64,000 bases of DNA from Chaetoderma sp. LZ-2023a (taxonomy: Eukaryota > Mollusca > Caudofoveata > Chaetodermatida > Chaetodermatidae): assembly GCA_034401795.1 (NCBI GenBank), contig CM067370.1, positions 66,771,188-66,835,187 of the forward strand, written 5' to 3'. The position numbers were made by a program, and so were the translations under genes. Shown one piece after another: positions 32,508 through 42,180 of this stretch (its first letter is position 1; the number at the start of each line of letters is the position of its first letter). The notes below the pieces were generated by a model that had not been told where the DNA came from, made no database searches, and worked only from the letters and a program-made list of their open reading frames with translations.

Positions 32508-33945
32508 TGTATAGTTAATTGAGTACCTAGTAGTTACTTGGATGGAACAGGCTACTATGTTACTGAAATTGAAGTGCTACATACACGTAGCGCGAGTCGA
32601 CACATTCTCTGAGGTCCAGTGGAAAGATGTCTGGTTGCTGATGCTATGCGGAGTTGCAGTATGACGGTTCGATCCCCCGACCGGGAGATGGTGATCAACA
32701 AATTAAACTAATGGGTGCATGACTGTCGGCTGGTTAGCACATCGAAATTGAAGCCGCACGTTGCCAGTGCGTCAATAAAATAAAAAATACATATACTGCC
32801 AGAGCCGTGATGGAGTCAGAGTACAATAGGCTTAAATGCCAAGGATTGAATCGTGGCAGGTGCATCCACAGATAGTCCCATATGAATCGTCAGTGTGTCA
32901 GTATATCAGACATGTGAAAGCTGGTCTGCTAACCTGAGACTTTTGTCTTGGCGCGGTGGTCCAGTGGAAAGATGTCTGGTTGCTGATGCTATGCGGAGTT
33001 GCAGTATGACGGTTCGATCCCCCGACCGGGAGATGGTGATCAACAAATTAAACTAATGGGTGCATGACTGTCGGCTGGTTAGCACATCGAAATTGAAGCC
33101 GCACGTTGCCAGTGCGTCAATAAAATAAAAAATACATATACTGCCAGAGCCGTGATGGAGTCAGAGTACAATAGGCTTAAATGCCAAGGATTGAATCGTG
33201 GCAGGTGCATCCACAGATAGTCCCATATGAATCGTCAGTGTGTCAGTATATCAGACATGTGAAAGCTGGTCTGCTAACCTGAGACTTTTGTCTTGGCGCG
33301 GTGGTCCAGTGGAAAGATGTCTGGTTGCTGATGCTATGCGGAGTTGCAGTATGACGGTTCGATCCCCCGACCGGGAGATGGTGATCAACAAATTAAACTA
33401 ATGGGTGCATGACTGTCGGCTGGTTAGCACATCGAAATTGAAGCCGCACGTTGCCAGTGCGTCAATAAAATAAAAAATACATATACTGTCAGAGCCGTGA
33501 TGGAGTCAGAGTACAATAGGCTTAAATGCCAAGGATTGAATCGTGGCAGGTGCATCCACAGATAGTCCCATATGAATCGTCAGTGTGTCAGTATATCAGA
33601 CATGTGAAAGCTGGTCTGCTAACCTGAGACTTTTGTCTTGGCGCGGTGGTCCAGTGGAAAGATGTCTGGTTGCTGATGCTATGCGGAGTTGCAGTATGAC
33701 GGTTCGATCCCCCGACCGGGAGATGGTGATCAACAAATTAAACTAATGGGTGCATGACTGTCGGCTGGTTAGCACATCGAAATTGAAGCCGCACGTTGCC
33801 AGTGCGTCAATAAAATAAAAAATACATACATACATACATGTATAGTTAATTGAGTACCTAGTAGTTACTTGGATGGAACAGGCTACTATGTTACTGAAAT
33901 TGAAGTGCTACATACACGTAGCGCGAGTCGACACATTCTCTGAGG
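32484..33945 (+). repeat. 345-bp tandem array flanked by identical 120-bp direct repeats
   Basis: Anchors 'ggtccagtggaaagatg' fall at 32,613, 32,958, 33,303 and 33,648, giving an exact 345-bp period and about 3.5 units. Units are almost identical (one visible difference, tactgCcag/tactgTcag near 33,488). The sequence left of the array (about 32,490-32,614, '...catgtatagttaattgag' to 'cacattctctgagg') recurs unchanged right of it (about 33,826-33,945). The array starts directly after the L2 tail. Confidence 0.95.
32951..33140 (+). mobile_element. tRNA-derived SINE (head unit within the 345-bp repeat)
   Basis: The segment 'ggcgcggtggtccagtggaa' contains a good A box (tggtccagtgg) and, about 50 bp on, a B box (ggttcgatccccc), the internal RNA polymerase III promoter of a tRNA. 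No acceptor stem can be formed, so this is a SINE head rather than a tRNA gene. The unit ends in an A-rich tail 'aataaaataaaaaatacata' near 33,120-33,140. The same head is in every unit of the array; in the first unit the leading 'gcgcggt' is missing. Confidence 0.72.
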
Positions 33946-34810
33946 ATGAAAGGTTTCTGCATGCAGATCCCCGCAGCTGGTTTTAGTAGATGGGTCTCCG
34001 CATGCTGATCCCACGATGATACAGTACAAACTCAGGACGGTAACACAAAGCAATGTCTACTAGCTCATCTCAACAACTAAATCAAGATTTAAATGGTGTG
34101 AAGAAAAGTTCTCCGTCCGGCAACGGAAGCATGAAAGTTAAACATAACCCATTAACAGATAGGGTTACTATTTATAGTATTTCTATGCATGTAGATATTG
34201 AAGCATACGGTGCGAGGTACGTCACATAGCTCTTGCAGCGCACCAGGAAAAGTCTACTTGGCTGTGGTAAAAAAGTTACAAAGGTGGCTATACGACATGC
34301 AGTGTGGTGGTTTGATCTCCACTTCCGCGTGGTCGGCAGATCCGGCGATTCATCCACCAAGAAACATTGCTGCTCTACATTATGTAGAGTTTATATAATG
34401 GGTCCGAGGACCCTCCCGCTTATAGGTCTTCGTAAATGGGAACCATGATTTAGTTTATTATTGCTCCCGGATGGCCATCTGGGAGCATCCAAAATTAATT
34501 AGTGTAGGTTAGCCGAGAACTGCTTTCCGGAGTGAGCTGAACTGAAAGCCGTGCAGAACCGAGATGATGTACTGAATCTATCCATCGGTATTCCGGTCCA
34601 CTCGTCAAGCTCCCACTTTTAGGGCCAGTCCTCGACTCTTGGCCTCCATGCCGACGATGCTCCAGATCTTCGAATTTCACCCCCTTTTATAATCGCTTTT
34701 ATAATTACCCCCAGCTCAACCCATAGGTTGCTATTTAGTAGTAGCACTTGTTGAGGTGCATCAGATTGAAGGAAGCAGTAGTCACGATAGCTGTAATAGT
34801 GCATTATGAT

Positions 34811-34811
<1 letters not shown>
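33946..34811. other. Unclassified spacer
   Basis: It contains a 'gggtctccgcatgctgatccc' / 'tgcatgcagatccccgc' near-repeat at 33,955-34,015. No coding motif is recognised; short open frames overlap on both strands at 34,172-34,450 and look incidental. Confidence 0.4.

Positions 34812-34866
<55 letters not shown>
34811..34866. repeat. (GTA)n microsatellite, about 55 bp
   Basis: Uninterrupted GTA/TAG trinucleotide repeats. Confidence 0.98.
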
Positions 34867-34868
<2 letters not shown>

Positions 34869-34929
34869 GTGGTTGTTATGATAGTCGCTATGGCAATGAT
34901 ACAGGAAGTGTGTGATCTTAGTTAGCTTG

Positions 34930-37275
34930 GCATTGTGTTTTCTAGATCTAATATGCACTGAGTATTTTAGTTTTAATTGTCTTTGTATGGTTTTAGTGTT
35001 AGTATTTTTTCGCGTGTGTGTTTATCTATATTATTCCATGCTTTGACGACACCAACTGAAATTCTATGTTTCCCTGCGTCTGTTCATGTGTATCTAATGT
35101 GGAGATCATGTTTGTTCCTGGTGTTATATGTGTGGACTTCGATGTTGTTTGCAAAGCTGTGGGGCATAGATTTAGGTAGGATTTTGTGATGAAAGGCTCT
35201 GGAAATGTTGATCATCTGTGACTTGCCTATGTCTGTGAGTTTAAGAAGTTTTTGTGTTTTGAAGATGTTTTGACCCTTTGCTGTTTTTGAGAACATTTTA
35301 ATGCATTTTTTCTGCATGCTTTGTAATTTTGTTAATTTGGTTTTTTGTGTGTTAGTCCAGATGGCATTGCAGTATGTGAGGTGTGGAAGGATCAGTGTGG
35401 AATACAGGGTTTTAATGGTAGCTTGTGTTAGGTATGGCTTTAGTCTTTGAATGACCTCCATGCCTCTTGCTACTTTAGCTGTGACTACCTCAATTTGTTT
35501 GCCCCCAGGTCAGGTTTTTATCTAAATAAACTCCTAAGAATTTAGCAAAAGGAGCTTCTTCAATTTCTTTTTTATTAATATAGACTTTTGGAATACTATT
35601 GTTTCTCGATTGTCTAGACTTTGAAAATAGCATGTAGTTTGTTTTATCAACATTTAATGATCGCATGTTTACTTTGAACCAGTTAATAACTTCTTCCATT
35701 TCTTTATTTACTCTTTCGTATAATATATCTAAGTTTTTGGCGGAGCAAAAGGCATTGGTGTCATCGGCAAACAGTATTAGTGACAAATTGTGGCAAATTT
35801 TGGGCAAGTCATTCATATAGAGTAAAAACAGCAGAGGGCCAAGAATTGACCCCTGAGGAACACCACAGGTTAATTTCCTGTTTTCAGAGCAGGTTGCATT
35901 AAATAGCACGCATTGTGTTCTATCAGTTAAATAGCTCTGAAACCAGGCAAGTGCACATCCTTGGATTCCGTGATAGGCAAGTTTTCCTAATAATATATTG
36001 TGATTGATAGTATCAAAAGCTTTTGAAAGGTCCAAGAAGATGCCCAGTATATGTTCTTTCTTTTCAATTGATTCAATTATTTTTTCTGTCATTTCAACTA
36101 GTGCGAGGGTTAGGGTTAGGGTTAGGGTTAGCATTGTTGAGTGTTTCTGGCGGAATCCATACTGTGAAGGGTATAAAATTTCCTTTTTTTCTAGATAATT
36201 GATTAATCTATTATACATTAATCGCTCCATTAATTTAGAGAAAAGTGGAAGTATTGAGACAGGCCTGTAATTTGTGAAGTTGGATGAGTCTTTTGCTTTA
36301 TATATTGGAGTGACACTTGCAGATTTTAGTTTTGATGGAAATATGCCTTGTACTAGTGATTGATTGCAGATATGGTTGAGTGGCGTTAGTAAATCAAATA
36401 TGCAGTGTCTAAATATGCTCCATTTAAACCCATGTATGCCAGCACCTTTCGCAGGATTAAGTGAATTAAGTATAGTGAAGATTTCTTCATTGTTAACAGG
36501 ATAAGCAAAAAATTAAGAGGATTGATAAGCGGAAGTATTTAATTCCTAATGTAGAAATGATTTTCTTTGAGAGATCTGGACCTATGTTGACAAAATATTG
36601 ATTGAAACCGTTTGCAATTTCATTGTTGTCCGTGATTACCTTATTATTGTAGAGAAACTGGGTCTGTTGTGCTTTTCTATTGTTTTTATTCAAAAGTGAT
36701 TTTATAATTTTCCATGTTTCATTTATATCATTTTTGGATTGCTCAAATTTATTCTGATAATAGTTCTTTTTTATGTTTTTATTATTTGGTCCAACTTATT
36801 TCTATATTTTTAAAACTTTGTCTCATTATACTTTGTTTGACATTTTATAAATGTCAAATAAAGTTGCTGTTTTTTATGACAGGCAGATATCATTCCTCTT
36901 GTCAGCCATGGTTTAGTAGGGTTGTGCTTGAATAATTTATTTTCTTTCGTGGGGAAACTGTGCTCAAAGATGTTAGTGCATATGTTGTGGAGCTTGGTGT
37001 AGGCATCATCACATGGCACTATATCTATCACTTCGTTCCAGTCTATCTCAGACATGGTCTTTTAAAATTTTTCAATGTTGATCTAATTAGTTTCTCTACA
37101 CTTAATTTTTTCATTTTAAATGGTCTACTGTAGTTTGACTGTTTTTCGAGGATAAAAATTGGTAGGTGATCTGATGTGTCTGTTACGAAAATTCCTGAAT
37201 GTGTTTTGTTGATGAAACTGATATTATTTATTGGTTTTGTGGTGCATGCAAATTTAATATTTATTATCATTTAGA
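34930..37275 (-). mobile_element. LINE (CR1/jockey-like), 5'-truncated in the endonuclease
   Basis: Minus-strand order: endonuclease tail with FVTDTSDHLPIFIL (SDH motif, near 37,180), linker KPWLTRGMISACHKKQQLYL, NGFNQYFVNIGPDLSKKI (36,600), RT in a 246-codon frame 35,490-36,230, and post-RT ILPHLTYCNAIWTNTQKTKL, MQKKCIKMFSKTA and YNTRNKHDLH to about 35,090. The RT has GFRQKHSTM, ILGIFLDLSKAFDTINHNIL (motif A), TCGVPQGSILGPLLFLLYMN (motif B) and LILFADDTNAF (FADD). Small frame breaks exist near 36,500 and 35,480. A telomere-like repeat is inserted in frame at 36,106-36,131. The 3' end is near 34,930. Confidence 0.88.
36106..36131 (+). repeat. Interstitial (TTAGGG)n tract inside a LINE RT
   Basis: Four perfect TTAGGG units on the plus strand. 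On the LINE's coding strand this adds LTLTLTLT between HSTM and LALVEM, where related RTs have the Ser-Thr followed directly by the leucine-rich helix. The insertion is 24 bases, a multiple of three, so the frame survives. Confidence 0.9.
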
Positions 37276-37506
37276 TCACAGATCACCTAAACAATAGCTC
37301 GCATGGGTGCTCTCTTGGATGCGGATAATTATATCTCCGCAGAGAACACCCAAGCTCCAATGTACCAAAATTACTATAGTATAACAAAGTTATGTTATAT
37401 AATCATATATTATACCAGTCTTGATGAGTATATATTAGTATGTTTTAATTAAAAGTGCAACCCGGGTAAAAAAAGGGATGCACATAATGTATATTGATTA
37501 AATATT

Positions 37507-37538
<32 letters not shown>

Positions 37539-37877
37539 AAATACGGCCCGTTGTGGCGGGTCCTTGCGGACAACTCTCACTGACCCACAATCCGTCCCGT
37601 CGTCCTAAGGCGGGAAGAAAAATAATAAGAAAATTAGAATGATAATAAAGATAAAAAGACTAGTTCATCAGGCAGCCCCAGCGTACCTGAGACTGCATGA
37701 TGGGATTATGACATTATTTCGCTGTGGTGCATTGTATACTTATGCCACACACGACGTGTTTACAACACAAGGTTCCGCAGCGATCATTTTGTGTGAGACA
37801 GCAGTACAAGAATATTGCGCAGCTGTGTAGGAGGACCGTAGTCATCCTAGGAACTGGGATTCAATTGTTAAAACATA
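37276..37877. other. Unclassified spacer with a hairpin
   Basis: An imperfect hairpin lies at 37,301-37,362 (gggtgctctc...tgcggata / tatctccgcagagaacaccc). An (AT)n-rich stretch follows at 37,495-37,535, and a GC-rich block with inverted 'ggcgggtcc'/'cccgtcgtcc'-like words at 37,545-37,612. No gene was recognised. Confidence 0.5.
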
Positions 37878-39542
37878 TATACACCTGTGAAAAAGTTAAG
37901 CACCACCCTATTTTTACGCACATGCGAGGGTATATTCATGTGCTATGAAGAAAGCAATAGCATAAACATTTATGTACCCATCCATCTTAGTGCAAGAGGT
38001 AATAATGCAACTAGAGGAATGCTGATTATGATGGTGGGGAAACACTGTATGTTTCTGTTTGAACTTGAAAACGAGGCCTGAATATGGTTACGTTGACACA
38101 ACTGACAACTATTGCCCTACAGTTGACACACGTGGCTAGATTGTCATTAATGGTGTCTGAAAACGAAGTTTAACATCTGTGCACGAGTTTGAGACTGTCA
38201 TTATTAATACCGGGTATATCCACCTTGTGCCTGGATGACGGCCTGGACACGATGTCTCATGCTGGTCACCAACCGACTGATACGCCATTGTGGTATTCGT
38301 TGCCATTCAAGATGGAGTGCGTCTGTTAATTCCTGTAGGTTCTGCACAGGAGGATCCATCCTTCTCACCATGTTTCCCAGAATGTCCCAGATATGCTCAA
38401 TAGGGTTCATGTCAGGGCTCCTTGCTGGCCATGGTAGGGTTTCGATGGCATTCTGGCGGAGGTATTCATGCACAGCTCTAGCACGATGTAGTCGGGCGTT
38501 GTCATCCATGAATATAGGGTGGGTTCCAGGTGCATGATTTACAAAATGAGGGACCACAACTCTATCCAGTATGGAATCTTGATATCTTTGTCCATTTAGT
38601 GTTCCAGGTACAGTCAACAGATCCAGCTTACAATCAAATGAGATGCACCCCCATATCATAACGGAACCTCCACCAAATGGAACTTCTTCCATGATGTTAC
38701 GTTGGTCGTACGCCGTGCGTCTGGACCTCCATACACGAGTTCGACCATCTGTGGCATGAAGCAGGAACCGACTTTCATCGGACCAGTGTACCCGTCTCCA
38801 GGATCTCATGTTCCAGTGTCTTCTTTCGTTGCACCACCTCAGACGCTCCTCTTTGTGGTGTGCAGTGAGGAGTGGACGTCTGACAGGTCTCCTAGCTTTC
38901 ATGCCCGCAGCATACAGTCTCCTTTTGACGGTAGACATTGACACTCTATTGCGCGTTTCCCATTGCTGGCTGAGCACTCTGCTGTTGGTGAATGGAGATC
39001 TCCTAACAATGCGTACTAGGGCTCGATCATCACGGGCAGTAGTTTTCTTCGGTCTTCCAGATCTAGGCCTGTCCTTCACCTCGTTAGTTTGCCCATGTTT
39101 TGCAATCAAACGACTGATTACAGTATGGTTAATGTTCAGCTGTCTGCCAATCTCTCTGCATGACATACCAGTGGTATGCATGCCTATGATTTGCCATTTC
39201 ACACGATCACTTAACCTTCGTCTTGCCATAGCGGTTCACAATCAAGAGCTAATTCTCTCTGTACAAATAAACCACGGTCATGAACACAAAATTCCTAATC
39301 TTGTCGCCTAAATCTGTATGTAATGTTCTACACCTCAAACTGGACTTTTACATAACTGAACACGTGTGCTGTTTCCCGCCACGCACGGACATCAAGCGGC
39401 GTGAAGTCATGCATGCATGTGCATTTCGTACTTGGAATTATGTCAGCTAACGCGGGGACAAAAGGTATGGCAGCCTAGTTGTACCATCATGTTTCTACGT
39501 TCTATTGTTTTTGCTGGTGCTTAACTTTTGCACAGGTGTATA
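37878..39542 (-). mobile_element. Intact Tc1/mariner transposon, 1.67 kb
   Basis: Terminal inverted repeats: 'acacctgtgaaaaagttaagcacca' type on the left (from 37,881) and the same read from the right end, with one mismatch in 25 bases. Both ends sit in TA-rich flanks, consistent with the TA duplication of this superfamily, although the exact edge is ambiguous by TA steps. A single open transposase gene fills the minus strand. With both termini and the full enzyme present, this is the best candidate for a recently active element in the window. Confidence 0.93.
38204..39229 (-). CDS. Tc1-type DD34E transposase, full length
   Basis: 341 residues, the normal size for Tc1 transposases. The N-terminal paired-like helix-turn-helix region includes MSCREIGRQLNINHTVISRL (about residues 22-41), followed by a basic GRPKK AT-hook-like linker (58-62) and a second helical domain. 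The catalytic triad is visible: Asp151 in HWSDESRF, Asp243 in FMDDNARLH and Glu278 in MNPIEHIW, with exactly 34 residues between the second Asp and the Glu. The glycine-rich FGGGSVMIWG loop (185-194) is intact. No stop or frameshift is present. It would cut and paste the element by binding the inverted repeats. The ATG at 39,229 gives the conserved MARRRLS start. Confidence 0.96.
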   Translation of the reverse strand: MARRRLSDRVKWQIIGMHTTGMSCREIGRQLNINHTVISRLIAKHGQTNEVKDRPRSGRPKKTTARDDRALVRIVRRSPFTNSRVLSQQWETRNRVSMSTVKRRLYAAGMKARRPVRRPLLTAHHKEERLRWCNERRHWNMRSWRRVHWSDESRFLLHATDGRTRVWRSRRTAYDQRNIMEEVPFGGGSVMIWGCISFDCKLDLLTVPGTLNGQRYQDSILDRVVVPHFVNHAPGTHPIFMDDNARLHRARAVHEYLRQNAIETLPWPARSPDMNPIEHIWDILGNMVRRMDPPVQNLQELTDALHLEWQRIPQWRISRLVTSMRHRVQAVIQAQGGYTRY

Positions 39543-39604
39543 TATTAAGAAAATTATTTTAAAAATCATAAAATATAATAATGTAATCTTCCATGATTCG
39601 CACA

Positions 39605-40919
39605 ACTACTGATTAATTCTGCTGCATCCATGGCAGAAATGCCAGCAATTATCTGCTGCGAAGTTCCCCCAGCGAGTCTGGGTACCACGGCTTGTAGTGG
39701 AGGGTCGTGACGGATGTGTTACACTGGCTGATATCTCGCCACTAAATATGGCCCTATCTGGAATGTTTGTGACAGTTGATGATGCGGGAGATGCGGTGGA
39801 CAGACTAAGAATGTTCATGCTTGTAACTGGTGCTGCGGTTAGTGGTGCTGGCGTGGTGATCGCTGTCATGACTGTCATGGTGGAAGTGGTCGATGCTGTA
39901 ATGCCGTTGGTGCTGTTGATGCCATTGGTGCTGTTGATGCGTGGAGGTTCCTAGGGTGGTGAGACGTATGACTAGACGTGGGAGAGATGCTGCTGAGGCG
40001 ACGGCTTGAGACAAAAGTTTTCGGATCTTCGCGGACTTCAGTAACCAACTGACCGTGGTTCGCAGTACTGGAAGGATCTCCTGAAAATGCGCGATACGTT
40101 TTCTCCTGGCGTATAAATGGTCTGGCGTCGTGGACTTGCGGGTGGCTGGATCGGTGAGGCTGGTGCGCTGTGATGACGTGAAGATGCTGGGTGCGGTGGT
40201 GACTGTAGCTATCTGCTCCATGTGGCTGGTCCCCTCGTCAATGATAAGATCATCAGATGATGATCGTGGATAATGCGGCATCTCCACGTCTGGAGGCGAT
40301 GTGATTACTGGGATTGGCCGGCCGACGGTGGGTGTTAACGTTGCTGCGGGTGCGGTGGCGGTTGCTGATGCTGGCGACTTGTGGGTGACTGATGATGCGG
40401 TGACTGCAGGTGCTGCCGGACTGGAACGTGCAGGTGATGTCTGTACCTTTCCTGTACTGGCTACCGGAGTGGAATGCGCTGATGGTGATGTAACTGTTGC
40501 TGCATAATGTCGGAAAGCATGACGTGCTGTAGCTGCGGTGGTGGTGGTGATTGAATGGTGGCGGGTGCTTTCTGAGCAACGACGCATGGTGTGCTTGGTT
40601 ATGGCCATCTTCTCTGTTGGGAGTACTTTTATCGGAAGCCTGGTCTCGAAACGAGTGGCCAGCACTTCAATGTTCTCACTTTCTTCATCTCGGAATCAAG
40701 GTTACTTCTAGAACACGATGTTTATACTTTAACGTGTGTGTTACCCCATAGCATGTTGCGGTGTAGAGATACCGAGTCTGCACAAAAAGCACGTTGAAAT
40801 AAATGATCTCTGTTGACATGTAATGTTAAATCAGAATTACGCGTGAAGGTGCGGGTGCACTGTTGTCCGCTGGATTGAAGCGAGACACACGGAAACTTCT
40901 TTGTAGACCAAGGCAACAC
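39605..40919 (-). pseudogene. Low-complexity Ser/Thr/Pro/Ala-rich frame with degenerate C2H2 finger
   Basis: A 286-codon minus-strand frame (39,805-40,665) is very rich in Thr, Ser, Ala and His (TTTTAATARHAF; later HQQHQWHQQHQRHYSIDHFH). It may be open only because the DNA is GC-biased. Just upstream (40,722-40,919) is CTRTFTRNSDLTLHVNRDH, a C2H2 zinc-finger-like motif in which the first Cys is Gly. A finger followed by a low-complexity linker fits either the amino end of an R2/NeSL-like LINE or a host zinc-finger gene remnant. I cannot decide between these. The strand's 3' part has no recognised domain. Confidence 0.35.
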
Positions 40920-42180
40920 CGACTCTTCTGACGTGTCTGATAAAGCCAGGTCCTCGTGGAAACATTTTACTCCAGCATAATAATTGCAGTGCGGGTAGCC
41001 TACCCTAATCTAATTCCCTATCGCTTCATAAACTTTCCAGGCCTAGTAATATAGTAATGAAATAATAATAATTAAAAACAGCAGAATTTGGTTTTCAACA
41101 CGACAGAAACCTAATGCTATGTGTTCTTCCCTGGAGTTTTGACGGGAAGACAAAGTTGCAGTGTGCGATTCTCCTTTCTATACGATTTGGTGACGTCACA
41201 TGTGGGCGGATGACCACACCCGAAAGTTCTAGCGGCCACGTCCTACATGGAAAATTTTAGCTTATGTATTCCTGGAGTTGGATGAATTATTCCTCCGGCA
41301 TGAAGGGAGTACTTTTGATTATAGGAAGAATGGTTTATTAACTTCGTCTTCATTCTGTGGGATCTTAATTCTCTGATCAACGTAAAAACTTGGAACAACT
41401 TATTTCCATGGAGGCTCACCTTTTAATTAGAGTGAACTGGTTTTACAGATTGGATGCTTATAAATTCACCTCTCTTAATTTCAGACTGAAACGCCCGACA
41501 GGGTGCGTGAGAGTGCGGTGACATCAGCAGCAACTGCCCCAACCTAACCCTCTCAACCCTCCATCACGCTGTGGTAGTTAGCGTATTTGGGCGGTTCTTC
41601 TTTAAAGCCTTAGATACAATTTACTGGAAATAACAATAAAGTCACGTGTTTTTTTAAAACATGTGGTTGCTCAGAAACTTATACATTGTTTACGTTAATG
41701 GCAGAACATTGATACTGATGAATATTTGTTGTTGATGCGAAAGATGGAAATATATGTTTTAATTTCTGTTCTTTTGAAACAGCATCCCTATATTGTGCGA
41801 GTTCTTTTACATGCGATTTGCTTGTCTGTAGATAGGTAGTTCTCAGCCCGTGTTGATTTGTGGCTGGAACGCAGGTAAGAGAATTTTTGAAATTCTCTCT
41901 GATATACTATCAAAGTTTTGATGCCGCTTTATTGGCCCGTGCGCTAATGCTCTGTATACACGGTAGAATGATGGTGTTCTTGATCAAAACGACGACAGTA
42001 AAGCTGTATGTAATATATTGTGCAGTTTAAACGATCTCATGACTTGCGGGAGAATCAAGTTACTGACCCCACCAAGCTGGTCGTGTTTCCCGAGTGGGTG
42101 GGCTGCCAAGCATCCTTCATTGTAGGTAGGACTAGCCTCATCCCTACCCTGACTACACATGTTTAATAATTACACTACAG
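40920..42180. other. Unclassified spacer, possible promoter features
   Basis: No coding region was recognised. It is locally less AT-rich and carries a perfect palindromic TGACGTCA at 41,191-41,198 next to 'cacatgtg'. A dyad 'gagaatttttgaaattctct' lies at about 41,878-41,900. Confidence 0.4.
41191..41198. promoter_or_regulatory. CRE-like palindrome TGACGTCA
   Basis: A full consensus cAMP-response-element core lies about 270 bp upstream of the minus-strand finger-like region. An 8-bp match is expected by chance roughly once per 65 kb, so this is weak evidence of a promoter. Confidence 0.25.

Noticed and set aside
32951-33030. Functional tRNA gene
   Set aside because: A and B boxes are good, but no acceptor stem or consistent anticodon arm can be drawn and an A-rich tail follows, so a SINE is a better explanation.
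32613-33822. CRISPR array
   Set aside because: The repeats are 345 bp head to tail with no short repeat/variable spacer alternation, and the surrounding DNA is animal genomic sequence.
41191-41198. Definite promoter based on the CRE palindrome
   Set aside because: A single 8-bp match is expected by chance at about this frequency, and no confirmed gene lies downstream.
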